In this document: positions 10,755 through 22,461 of the stretch, in pieces
Layout: every line of letters starts with the position of its first letter
Position numbering within the stretch: position 1 is the first letter of the stretch
Assembly: GCA_033065855.1 (NCBI GenBank)
Contig: JAVXUO010001949.1
Coordinates: 248,001-312,000, forward strand
DNA: 64,000 bases
Direction: 5' to 3'
Source of the DNA: Escallonia rubra
Lineage: Eukaryota > Streptophyta > Magnoliopsida > Escalloniales > Escalloniaceae
The notes under the pieces: model-generated
What the model was told of the DNA's origin: nothing
Database searches by the model: none
What the model saw: only the letters and a program-made list of their open reading frames with translations
Program-made: the position numbers and the translations under genes

Positions 10755-12675
10755 GTGGCAATTTACCAATATACCCCCCGATGGCCGCTACACCACCAAC
10801 ACCACAAAACCGCTTTAAAACCACTTTTTAAATGTATTACGTCAATTATATACCAAATATTTCCTCAGGGTATTTTAAGGGGGAAAGTTACCAAAACACC
10901 CCCAACTTATGCAAAATACCCCCTGACAGCCATCGCACCAACAAACATCTCAGAACAACTGGAAAAAATAACTTTCCGGGTGTCTTACACCCTTTCCCGA
11001 ACTAAAAGTAAGTCGGAAAATTTTACAATGTTAAATTACCAAAATACCCCCACTAAGCGACAAATTACCGAAATACCCCCAATGATTCATTATCACCCTA
11101 ACGCCCCGCAATCAGCTTCAAAACAACATTTCAAGTGTTGTAATTACATTTTTAGACTAACAAGTCCTTTGAAAAACTTTGCCGGAAAAATTACCAAAAC
11201 ACCCCTCTCGGGGTGGCAAATTACCAAAATGCCCCTGGCTCTCAAAAGTGATTTAAAATGCTATTTTAAGCTTCCTGAATTCATTCTTGATCTAAAAAGT
11301 ATTTTACAAAAGTTTCGCCCAAAAATCCCGAACCGGTGTCCGGATCGAGCGCTTAAAAGCCCGTTCGGCCAAACAAATAGGTAACGGCTTCGGAATGGCC
11401 CGAATTCCTGGAAAATAGAACTTCCCAACATTCTAGGGTTCTCATAAAAGTTTCGCGCGAAATCACGCTAGCTTGATATTTTAAATTACACTACAAAGTT
11501 ACAAGATTGCGCGTATCAGTTTACCCCTTTCTAGTCTTTGGAAAAATCTGAAAGTTTTCCCTGATACAGATCTTTTAAAAATAACTAGGGTCTCTGTTTT
11601 GCACTTTGGCAAAATCTAGCTCTAGATATTTTTTTTAAATTCGTGAAAAACTGTCTAATTAAGTTTTCACCTTTAGCGACAATTACGTTTCGTATTCACA
11701 TTAAACACACATAACCCAAAAGCTAGTTCAATCCATAATTTTAAACTCTAAAAAACACGAATTTGAGATTATGGTAAGAACAATGTAAGCATAACACAAT
11801 TTAAACAATCTACTGATAAGAACAATTATGGTAAGAACAATTTGAAATTAACAATGAATTATAAGAAAATTCGAAATACTTACTTATTTTAAACTTAAAT
11901 TATTTTAATCTTCTAGCGGTTATCCACCGATTTTTTACCGTAGAATATTTTTGTTTATGTTATCGTGAAGATTATGCAGATAATCTTTGGAGTATGAAGA
12001 AGATGGAAGAAAGAGTTGGGAAAGATGATGTAGAGTGAAAGAGAGGGTTCTGTCTAGAAAGAATTTGGGAGAACGGATTATAAAGAGAGAAAAGTGAGGG
12101 AAAGAGAAGAAAGAAGACCCGTGAGTCTGAACATCATAGACTCACGGGTTTTCTTTCTCTCTTTCTCTATTCGTGGGGGGCAAGTAGGGAGAAGCGAAGT
12201 GTCGTGCTGGGGGCCAACTTTTATGGGGAGAAGCCAAGTGTCGTGGGGGGGGGGGCTGTTGCTGGGAGGGGGTGCAAAGTGTTGTTGGGGGTGGGGGACA
12301 CGAAGAAAAAAGTGGAAGGCCACGCACAAGGAAACAACAAGGTACACGCAAAAGAAAACAACAAGAAAGGAAAACAAAAAAGGAATCGGGGGTGGGGGGG
12401 CCACAAACAGAGAACCGCAACAAGGAGTTGCGGTTCGGGGGTTGGGGTGGGGGTGGGAAAAGGGAGGTGGGGCCACGGAAAGGTGAACCGCAACAAGAAG
12501 TTGCGGTTTGGGGAGGGTGGGGCCGGGGTGAAAAGTGGGGTCGAAAAGAAAGAAAAAAGGGAAGGGGGTGGGGGTGGGGGCCCATGGAAAAAAGAAAAAA
12601 AAGGAGAACCGCAACTTCTTGTTGCGGTTTGGGGAGGGGGTGGGGCCACAAAGAAAAAAGAAAAGAAAGAAAAAA
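10755..12675. repeat. Right terminal inverted repeat of the giant MULE (inner part)
   Basis: Inverted match to 2040-4150: AACTTTCCGGGTGTCTTAC, CACTTTGGCAAAATCTAGC and the CCGAACCGGTGTCCGGATCG block all have inverted partners in the left arm. It includes the poly-G/C outer part with three AACCGCAA palindromes (12412-12630). The arm is interrupted at 12676 by another MULE and continues at 15204-15335. Open frames such as 10755-11384 are repeat sequence, not genes. Confidence 0.8.
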
Positions 12676-15203
12676 GGGTAATTAGCTAATGACCCCCTGT
12701 ACTTTACGGGATGTGCGATTTGTCCCCCTCCACTTCAAACTTAAGCACTAAACCCCCTCACAGTTACGAAAATTGGGCACCTTGGACGAATCCGTTACAA
12801 ATAGCGTGAAATAGCCAAAATACCCTTGTTTCCTTACTTTATTTAAGTTTAATACCATTTTTTTAACTCCTTTCTCTTCCCTCTTCCAACTCCTATCTCT
12901 TCCCACCACCACACACACCCACACACAATGTTCCCTCCCTCCCAACCACTGCACACACACAAAAACACACTCAGCACACACACATGCACACAGAACACAC
13001 ATACAAACGCAAACATACACACAAACACCCCTAAACCCATACACAAGCACGAACCCACAAACACACACACACACACACACACTCCACGAACACCCAACAC
13101 ACACAGTCAACACACGTTCAGGAAAAAGAAAAAAAAACAACAACACACATATAGTATTCACCTTTAGCGGCACTTTTGTATTTGACATTTAAAATCATAA
13201 AATTTAGTTCACATGGAATACATAAGAGATGATGTATTGCACAAAGAAATTATTGTAGAATTTAATTTTAAAGTTATAAAACAAAGTAAACATTTTCATG
13301 GGTTTAAAGGCTCCAAAGAATTTGTTATATGTCTGAACTTGCAGAAAATATAATAAATACATACGATATCAGCAAAATATGAAATTTTCACAGAAATTAA
13401 AATATTTCACCAAGAATCATCCTGTAAATTTTCAGAATTTTTGGACAAGTGTACAGTACCCAACAGCCACGTGGTACAACTGTACAAGCACAGTGTACCA
13501 CTCTACTGCACAGACCCACTACTGTTCATCTGTCTTCTTCTTCCTCTTTATACTTCACGGTTCATTGTTTAACCACACAGAACACACCACTCCTACTACC
13601 TCATCACTAACTCACCACACACTACACAAGTACACACACTTATGCACTAATTTCACCTATAATTACACACTATATACACACATATCACACCCACATACAT
13701 AGCAGTAGCAGCAGGCTGTCCTACCCCCATTTTGCATCCCACGAACACACTTCTCACACACATTCACGGCACACTCAAACACACACTGCCACACAACCAT
13801 GGCTGCCCAAACTCACCCCTCATGGTTGCACACACTCACAGTTATACATCATTAATCCAACCCATTTCTAAGCACTCAAGCCACTGCCGTCACTCTCTCT
13901 CTCTTTCCTTCTTCCTTTTTCATTCACCACTTTACCTTATACCCACATATATGATCACACACATATATATCCAACACTCACGTTTGCAGGTTGCACCATG
14001 GCAGCCTATTGCACCTCTCATAAGTTCAACCATCACATAAACACATACATTGCCACTCATAGAACTCACGCACCAGAGCAACAACCCACGCAACCGCACT
14101 CTCTTACCCAGCTGCCTTCACAGCAAGCTGCCCATGCACCCAAATCCCCCTCTTCTTTTGCGCAGCTATAGCTGTTATGAAAAATCACTCCACAAGGTGC
14201 AAAACAGCCCCTTATCTCTGGTTTCTTCCCAAATCCATATCCATTCATGCCGTTGGTGTCTTAAATATTGTTCATGGCACTCATGTAAGTCCTGACCTTA
14301 TCATGACGAACATTGTTTGTTTGAAATATTGGGTCTAGTTGGTGTACTTAATGGTTGGTTCGGCTGATATGTCGTATTTAACACAAACCTAACACGTAAT
14401 TCTTCAAAGTAATTAGAGGTATTGATGGAATACGGGTCAAGTGGAACGTGAACTTGTGTTTTGCACCCAAATAGTCTTCTTTTTCATTGGCCGTCCTTTT
14501 CACCTGGAAGGAGCCAAGCAGGATCCCTGTTTGGCTTCTGTTCGTCCCTTTGACACTCTATTAGCTGTGGGACTTCTGTATCAGGGTTGCACCCACTTGG
14601 CAATTTCAGTAATACTTGTCACCTTATGGTTTATCAAAATATCTATACCTAATTTCCTTCGGAAAATAAAGCTTAAGACAACACCAAACACACACAGTCA
14701 AAACACGTGCAGAATTGTGTGAGTATGTGCACTGTGTGTATGCCTGTCTGTGTGTGGGTACGTTGGTGGGTCTGTACGAAGTTGTGTACGTGTGTGCACA
14801 GTGGGGTGATGGGTATGGCAGATTTGTGGGTGTGTATAGAGAGTTAGAAGGAAAGGGGAGAGGGGGTGGCTTTATGCTGGGTGGAAGTGTGCGTGCAGAG
14901 TTTGGGAGGAAGGGACTAGGGGGCTGGGCTGATGGGTGGGGGGTTTACGTGTGTGCAAGGAGGGTTGGGGGAACTTACGTGGGGACTGGGGAGTCAAGAC
15001 AAAGGGGAAAAGGGGCAAAATTGTCATTTTCTTAAAAAAAAGTTAGCCAACGCATTTGTTGACCACGCGCTATTAAAGTTAACGATTTCTGCTAAAGGTG
15101 CTCAATTTTCGTAACTGTGAGGGGGTTTAGTGCTTAAGTTTGAAGTAGAGGGGGACAAATCGCACATCGCGTAGAGTACAGGGGGTCATTAGCTAATTAC
15201 CCC
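12676..15203. mobile_element. 2.5-kb MULE-like element nested in the right TIR
   Basis: TIRs of about 100 bp: the left starts GGGTAATTAGCTAATGACCC and the right is its inverted partner ending GGGTCATTAGCTAATTACCC. The shared block continues through the 'gtgcgatttgtcccc' and 'cacagttacgaaaattgggc' stretches. Flanks on both sides are AAGAAAAAA, consistent with a 9-bp duplication in purine-rich sequence, although low complexity makes it uncertain. Rejoining the flanks restores the G-rich repeat of the giant MULE arm. The interior is CA-rich near the left (12900-13130) and GT-rich near the right (14705-15000). A near-identical phrase (AACACACACAGTCAACACAC) occurs in direct orientation at 13095 and about 14688. 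No transposase is seen: non-autonomous. Confidence 0.8.
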
Positions 15204-15335
15204 AAGAAAAAAGGGAAGGGGGTGGGGGTGGGGGGCCACGGAAAAAAGAAACAAAAAGGTTGGGGGTGGGGGTGGGGGTGGTGGGGGTGGTGGGGGTGGT
15301 GGGGCACAAAAAATAATGATTGTCAAACCGCAACA
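15204..15335. repeat. Outer remainder of the giant MULE right TIR
   Basis: G-rich sequence that includes several GGGGGTGGGGGTGG runs, then GGGGCACAAAAAATAATGAT and TGTCAAACCGCAACA. This is the inverted partner of 1643-1690. The match ends in the middle of the outermost palindrome. Confidence 0.8.
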
Positions 15336-16255
15336 TTTATTTTTTATCTATGGTTATTCATAACACAATTGTATAATGAAATCTATTCAAGTAGTCACAC
15401 TGCTCTGTATGCAACGCATGGGTCAAAGCTAGTTAAACTAATCATATGCATATTAGTTGTATTTCTTTGTCCTAGTTATAATTCTTTGTCCTACATTGGG
15501 TAAAACTTGTACTAGTGCCATACAACATAGTTTGTATTCAATACTTGTACTCTGTCTTGTTATTTGATCTCTCATTTTTTATTTAATGTTATATTTCAGT
15601 AATACTGAGAGATTAACGACAAAGGTAGTGCTTAAATTGTACCATTTGGAACTCAAATATATGTTGACATAGTAATCATAATCTTAAGTGGGGTTTTATG
15701 TATACTTCTTGTAACTGTTAAATAATTTTGACAATTTGTTTTTGTTTTAATAAAATTCAACAAATGTTGATGATTAAGATTTTTGGTACGCAGATATGCC
15801 ATATTGTGTAACCACAACGGGAATGAAGTGAAAACTTATGAATTGTATTTGGAAATGATTGGGAAACGAGATCCTTTCCAATTAGTATAGTTTGTAATGA
15901 TTAGTGACGACTTGTTGGTCAAATGACTAAAGACTCAGCAACCAAATGGGAAGCAAAGGATGAAGATATATGGGATCAATGTTATCCTACATAATTAAGT
16001 AGGGGAAAGCAAAAGTAAACTATTTGATGCCAAAAAAGTTAGTTTGCAGTAGACATGAAGGTGCCACAATGAATACAATACCAGTTAGATGCCAAGTATG
16101 ATGATGCGGGACAATGCAAGGATGGAGTTAGGGCAGAGACTAAGGGCTTCCCAGACAGAGCTTGTGGAGTGGCAATGCTCCAAGGGCGATGGCAATGGGT
16201 GAGTACACGATGACAATCGCAGTCCAATGCTTAGGTCTAGAGTCAAGGTCCAGTG
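15336..16255. other. AT-rich unassigned region
   Basis: No coding frame of credible composition, no long inverted or direct repeats that I can see, and no RNA gene recognised. Confidence 0.4.
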
Positions 16256-17287
16256 TCGGGGTTCTGCGTTAAGTCCTATGTGTTTCTCTCTCTAGAATTC
16301 TCTAACTCTAGAATTCTAAAGTGAGAAAGTGAAAATAAGTTCTAAAGTTCAGAACTCATAAATTTTTTATGTTCTGAAAATGAATTCTCAAGCCCCTCAT
16401 TTATAGGTTGAGCTGATGATGTCATCAAATAACATGTGGCATTCTCTGGAAGTGACAGCTCATTTAAGGGGCCACAGATGTCAGTGCTCAACGGACTGTC
16501 AGACTGCATATTCACCCAGCATGTCGACGTCGCTCTGTCTGTCTGGAAAGACTGGCCCACATAGCGCCTCCATGGGTAGGAAACCCATTACTCTAGCCAC
16601 AAATCCAGAGCCCTTGTAGAGTTCTATAGGGTGTCAAGAGACGCAAATGACCCGGCAGCGGTGGGGAAAACCTGACGCACAACTTCCAAACAAACTATGC
16701 GCGATGTCCTTCGCAGACCTACTCCCATCTCGAAATGACCCGGGGGTCATAGTCCCTTGAGGTGTCGATGTAGAGCCCCTAGTGTTGGAGCATGTAGACT
16801 AATCATGCAGACACCCTAGAGGAGATAGTGTTCCGGATGAGTCGCCTATCTTGTGGGTGAGTCCTCGTGTCCGAGCGTTGGAGCGCGCCAAGGTAGTGTC
16901 ACAAACGATTCACCTATTTAACGGGACGAGGTAGTGTCCGGATGAAGCTGTCTGCCAGAACGCCGAGGTAGTCTCCCGGAGGAGTCAACTATCCAACAGG
17001 TCAAGGCAGTTCCAGATGGAGTCGCTTATTTGGCGAAAGGGGAAGTCTTCATGCCAGAGCACTTGGAGCTCTCTAGCAAAGATAGTGTCTTAAAGAGTGA
17101 GCCTATCTAGCGGGTAACTCCTTGTGCTGAAGAACTCAGAGCGTGCAAAAGTAGTGCCCTGAAGGAGCTGCTACCCGACAGGTCGAGGTAGTGTCCTGGA
17201 AGAGTTATCTACTTGGCAAGAGGGAGTCACCATGCCAGAGCACTTGGAGTTCCCTGACGGAGATAATGTCCCGGAGGAGTCGCATAT
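16256..17287. repeat. Possible LTR remnant with degenerate tandem motif
   Basis: The 16260-16420 part resembles an LTR promoter and leader region (TTTCTCTCTCTAGAATTC, short AT blocks, CCTCATTTATAGGTTGAG). From about 16790 to 17287 a loose repeat recurs: 'gaggtagtgtcccggaggagtcg..' mixed with CCAGAGCACTTGGAGYTC (near 17056 and 17235). Spacing is irregular, roughly 60-180 bp. It is cut sharply at 17288 by the LTR start TGTAATATC. Family not recognised. Confidence 0.4.
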
Positions 17288-18690
17288 TGTAATATCCCAA
17301 ACTTCGGGAGCCGGTTAAAAATAACTATATGGGCTCCAAAAAATAAACGGGCAATAATTTTGGGCAATGTTCAAGTATTAGTGGAGTATTGAAGCTTAAA
17401 ATAAATTTGGGCAAAAAATGTAAAATTTGAAATTTTAGGGGCATTTTTGTAAAATTGGAAAACTTTGGGGGCATAAATATAAATTATGGTTTTAGGGATA
17501 AAAATGATAAAATGAAGGGTAAATTACACATGGCTCCACCTAAATATTATTATTACTCCCTGCCCCTGTGATTTATGATTGTATTACACAAAACCTATTT
17601 CCGTTGGGGAACCGTCAAAAAACTTTTGGGGCAACACAAATTTATTATGATATACCAAAAGTGCCATTAGATCTTCCCCTTTCTTTCTTCTGTCCAGATT
17701 CTACTCAAATTAAAAGCACCGACGATTCTAGATTCTAGCCAAAGCACGCTAAGAAAACAAGGCGTTCACAGATCTTTCGCCCGGGTCTGGGTTTTTCTTC
17801 CCCTCTCTATTCAGATCCAACAAAGTACCACCCCCACAGCTAAGAAACTTTGCCGATCCACCACCATAGCCGCTAGGACTAACTCCATAGCTACCGGGCA
17901 GTAGATGGGTCGTCTCTAACTGCTAGATTCAGGCAGCAGCGCCGAAACACCACTGCCCCCTTCGCATATTTAGTCGTTACTCGCCACCGTGAAATCACTA
18001 ATTTTCAAACTACAAATCATGTTTTTCAAAAAATAATTCAAATCAGGAGAGGGAGAGAGTGATGTTGAAGGCTGTTCTCCAGTACCGCGTGAGTTCGGAG
18101 ATCGGCGACGCTGTTGCTAGTGGCTGGTGATTTAGATCTGGACAGAGGTGGTTAGGTTTGGGCTATTTTCGACCGTTTTGGTTGGTCGTGTTCGAAGACT
18201 CTTGTCTATTGCTGGAATGTAATCTTTAGAGTTGCTCGTGGTTTCTTGGCCGGTCGTTGTTTCCTGGCTGTGTTGAACCTCTCTCAACATCTTTTTCGAT
18301 CTTCGGTGGGTCTCTTGGTTACATCGTTGTTGCGTTTGGCCGGGATTTGCATTTAGGTCTCTTGGTTGTAGCTGTTGCTTTCAGCAACCGTCACCCAAAC
18401 TTCACCGGTGATCGGTTACTCACCCCAGCTGCCATTTTCCTAATTGGTGATCGACGTCGGCTGCCCCACCCCCTCTTCCTTCTCCCTTCGCCGATGATTA
18501 GATTCACGATTGGTTGTCTTCGTAGAGAGGTGGTGGCCGGCAGTTGTGGGTCATGGTGATGGGGGCAGTGTGGGTCATGGTGATGGGGGCAGTGTGGGTC
18601 ATGGTGGCTACAGTTGGTGGCCCGTGGCTTCGCCGGCAGTGGGTGTGGCAGTCCAAAGGGTGCTACCGGCGCGCGCGCGCGTGTGTGTGT

Positions 18691-18723
<33 letters not shown>

Positions 18724-19334
18724 GGGTAGACTAACTTGTTTATCAGGGGTGTGACCGTCCTTTCATTAATTTTGTTAACTCTGTTAACCGAAAAATAGAA
18801 ATGTGTAGCTTACTGTAATAATAATATTTAGGTGGAGCTGTGTGTAGTTTAGGAAAACCCTCAAGGGTGCCGTGTATAATTTACCCTAAAATGAATGCTA
18901 GTATATATTTTTAGTGATGTTTAATTAAATTAAGAATTATTAGAAAAGTTTTGTATGACCTTACCGAGCTCTCAAAAGCTCACCCTTCGTTTGACTTCCT
19001 TCTGCAGGTGACGATCAACTGTCGTATATTCGGGAATGGGTTAGAGTCTGTGTAAGATTCTGATGAGCCCACCATTACTGGGTAATGTGACCCCTGCGCG
19101 GGTCTGTACTATCGATTCATTCTATCAAGACTACAGTTATTAAGAACTTAGGTTTTAATAGTTAAGTTTGAACAGTTATTGTAATTTTGTATTTTAAGGA
19201 ATTTGGATTGGTGTTGGATCCGATGCTTTAAAGTATGTGGTAAGGAACATGATCTGAGATGTTTGTTGTGATTCGGTAGGTTAACGACCCGAGAGTTCAG
19301 GGCGGCAGAGCTCTGGATTTTTGGGGGCATTACA
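17288..19334 (+). repeat. Gypsy LTR 1 (with nested MULE and internal deletion)
   Basis: Starts TGTAATATCCCAAAC and ends GGGGGCATTACA, giving TGTAA/TTACA ends. Without the nested MULE it is about 677 bp, against 2765 bp for LTR 2. The difference is a ~2.1-kb deletion corresponding to about 24646-26742 of LTR 2, at a short TTG microhomology. The LTR end is shared (CTCACCCTTCGTTTGACTTC, TCTGTACTATCGATTCATTC). Confidence 0.85.
17517..18886. mobile_element. 1.37-kb non-autonomous MULE with perfect 9-bp TSD
   Basis: Starts GGGTAAATTACACATGGC; its right end is the inverted GGGTAAATTATACACGGCAC. It is flanked by TAAAATGAA at 17508-17516 and 18887-18895, a perfect 9-bp duplication typical of Mutator-like elements. 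The same site without insertion is seen in LTR 2 at 24579-24587. The interior (17650-18725) is G+C-rich exon-like sequence with a (GA)n tract at about 18690-18720. An open frame at 18257-18559 has no domain I recognise. Possible gene-fragment carrier. Confidence 0.92.
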
Positions 19335-19335
19335 A

Positions 19336-19348
19336 TTGGTATCAGAGC
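19336..19348 (+). other. Primer binding site (initiator Met tRNA)
   Basis: TTGGTATCAGAGC directly after LTR 1 is complementary to the 3' end of plant initiator tRNA-Met, the standard primer for many plant LTR retrotransposons. The matching site after LTR 2 (27124 on) has decayed to TTGGTATTAGATAA. Confidence 0.9.
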
Positions 19349-22300
19349 TATTTGGGCTTGTGGTATTAAGATTATAGGCATACAATTCTGTAGGCACGGA
19401 ACCCCAGAGTGTAGGTGACACGATTCTATAGAACCGTATTTTGGTTAATGAGAGTGGGGTAGGATGATGGTAGTGTTAAGAAGTCTGCCTTTAAAGTTAA
19501 GTAGTCTGCCTTAACTTATAATTGTAAAGTTCTTTAGACACGTGTAGTGTGACATTGATAACTGTTAGCTGTACCGATATGGTCGGTACTCAAAGCTCTG
19601 GCAGTGGAGATAGTATGGAGGGCCTGGGGTCCCTGATAGATGAGATTCTAACTGGTTTGCATGAGATGAGTAGGGATTTAGGAATTTTTCCCAATATTGG
19701 AAAGACTTGATCAGACAATCTTTAGATTGGGCAATGTACTGTATGGAGGTTTTATGATTGTAGATGGGCATCTCTACCTAATTAGGGGAAACAGCAGAAC
19801 CCATAACCGATGACTATGATTCTGAACATTATGAACCTGATTTCAACTTTGATCACTTAGAATCTGACAAACCAGCCGTAAGGAGTACCAAATTTGGCCT
19901 AACCATAACAATAATATCAAGATGAGAGTATCTTACGTGAACTTAATAGATGAAATGACTAGTTACAGGGGGTTGCTGGACCTTATAGGGACAATGAACT
20001 GGATTAGCAAAGTTGAGGAAAATTTTGAGCAACCGATTGAATAAATTTTGAATAACTGTAAGTGAAGCGACGAAAAATTGAATTTGCGGTATATATAAAC
20101 TGAAGGATGAGGCCGATCAGAGGTAGGAAATGGTAGCGAGGAGTTTGAATTATCACAAAATGCTCGATGTCACTTGGGAATAGTTTAAGGAATTATTTTT
20201 CGACTGGTATTTTGTGAGATTTTATGAACAAATGTTAAGGTAGTTTGTTAACGTGAGGCAAGCAGATTAAGAGTCGAAAGACAAGGTTTAGATGAGGTTT
20301 TGTTGCCCCGCTAGAATGGCGGTAAGGATGTTATTGATGGAGGCAGATAGCTACTGGAAGTCTGAGTCGGGGCTTAGGCCTGAACTGAGAGATATAGTGA
20401 TCCCAGCTCGATTGACGAGCTATATGGACTCTATTTATTTGGCAAGTGTTTTGGAATAGTTTAAGTTTGACAATGGAGGAAGGTATGAGTAAACAAAGGG
20501 CGGATAGAAGAAAGATAAGTACGAATTTTCTCCGAACAGATTTGTAGGAGTTGACAGCCGTCAGCAAAAAGTTTTTACAGTCGGCACAGTACGATGCCCA
20601 AGGTTGAAGCTTGGGGCAGAATCAAGGATTCAGCCCTTCTTCGGTTTAGTGATTCTGAGATCTGGATAGAGTCCTGAAATTCGATCGGGCATGATATGGG
20701 ATTTAGGGGACGCAAGATGTAGGCGCTCGATCCGCTCATAGTACGAGACTTGGACCGTCGCATGGTTCTGGAGTTTGACCTACACAGAGTGCTGGTCAGG
20801 GTGGTGGGTTAGCTTTTTCGGCCACCCCATATGTCATGTGTGGGAGAAGTCAGCGCGATGAGTTATGCTATAAATTGACCAAATGATGTGTTAGGTGTGG
20901 CTGTGTGGAGATTAAGTTCGAAACTGTCTGTTTGTCCAAAATAATCAGTCAATTTCGTTTGTCATGCACATGTAGCTAGTGTAACAACAAATAGTATACC
21001 TCGGCAGGAAAAAGGACAAGGTTGGTAGGGGCAGAGGCCCATAAAATCAGCTAAATTTTTCTCAATGTCTGCTTAGGATGTTGTCATGTCTGATGACGTG
21101 GCTTCAGGCACTTTATAGGTTAACCCATTAGTTGCGTGTATACTATTTTAGTTTGGAGCGTAATATTTCCTTATATATGTTACCTTGGCATAGAGGTTGA
21201 GGATGAAGATCTGTCATTTAAGAACTGATATTGTAATAAGTACTCTGTTGGGAGAGTGTTCGATTGTTTTGCGATTCTCTATTAATGTACAGTCTATGTT
21301 TGGGATATAGATCCTTATGTGGACCTCATTCCATTTGTTGTTCAAGATTTTGATATCATACTAGGTATGAATTGGTGATTTGCTAATCATGCATCCGTAT
21401 ATTATCAGGGAACACCCTACTCGTATCTGGGAAGTTTATAAGGTATGAGCAGTAGTTAAGTTGCTGATTTGATTTATGAGTAAGAATAGTGTTTTGGAAA
21501 ATGACTGGTGTTAACACTGAAAGTTTGGTTTAAGGATACAAAAAGAAATCTAGAATTTTACTCCGTCATCTCATTCATTCTTCTGCTTATTGAACTCAAG
21601 TATGATTTAATTGAATCTCAGCTTACGCTGAGACGTCAGAGAAGATGTCATTCATGCTAAATCGTCTTATTCCTTTTATGGGTAATTATCGGTTTCTTTC
21701 GAATCTATTTGAACTTGATGGGGTAGTATCTGACCATGGGAAAGCTACGAATCTTATTAAGGACCAAAAACTCCTTTCGATTTTTATTGTCCTGGGTAGT
21801 TGGGTTGACTTTGCTTTGCCAGACCTATATCATCGTTTCTATGTCCGTCGTTTCTTCTTAAATGTCACAAAAATCTGTTGTGAACCCGGAGAGCAAATAT
21901 GCATGATTTTGTTAAAATTTTTGTGTGTTTGATTGCCTGATTGCAATTATTATTATCATTATTTGCATAGTTTCCCCTACCTGTATATGAGGTTAGGTAG
22001 ATTCCTAAGCCTCATATAATTTATGAGCGAGAATAGATTTGAAGAATGTGGATAAGGTTTGGATAAGCTATTCGATGATTTTGTGTATGAGTAGAATTTG
22101 GCTGAACACATGATAATAGACAGTATGTTACTTGCTTTTGGAAACTGAAAGGTTTTAAACGTTTAACTGAAATAGATGATTGAAGAATAAGGCTATGAGA
22201 CTTTTGTAAATAATGTGACTGTGAATCGGAAGTGATGTGATAACATAGAACTTTACGCTCTAGTGAAAATGAATACATAGGTGTCCGGAATCATATGTTA

Positions 22301-22461
22301 TGCTATGTCAAGAGAACACATTTCCATGTGACGAATTCGGTAACAGCTTGGACTCGTTGAGACAAGGCACCAGAGTGTGTGGCAAAACCATAGTAGTTAT
22401 TGTTTTTTGTCGTTCTATAGAGTGTATGAGTAACCGTAACTATGCAATACATGGCTATGTT

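Larger units (their letters stand above)
1632..15335. mobile_element. Giant Mutator-like element with multi-kb inverted repeats
   Basis: The sequence at 1632-4150 returns inverted at 10755-12675 plus 15204-15335. For example, the motif near 3820-3865 (CGGGAAAGGGTGTAAGACAC) reappears inverted near 10980-11005, and the C-rich palindrome region 1632-2040 reappears inverted at 12412-12675. Between these arms lie a FAR1-type MULE transposase (+) and a plant-mobile-domain/Ulp1 gene (-), facing each other across a 167-bp tandem array. Long TIRs, a FAR1/SWIM transposase and Ulp1 cargo are established features of plant MULEs (Kaonashi-type and related). Homology of the right arm stops in the middle of its outermost palindrome at about 15335, so the right terminus is truncated and no TSD can be assigned. 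The element is probably immobile by itself because the transposase is broken. Confidence 0.85.

Noticed and set aside
10755-11384. 209-codon open frame
   Set aside because: Lies entirely in the right TIR; its peptide simply follows the repeated AATTACCAAAATACCCC phrases.
12748-15035. Cys/Val-rich and Thr/His-rich frames
   Set aside because: Products of CA/GT microsatellite sequence in the nested MULE.
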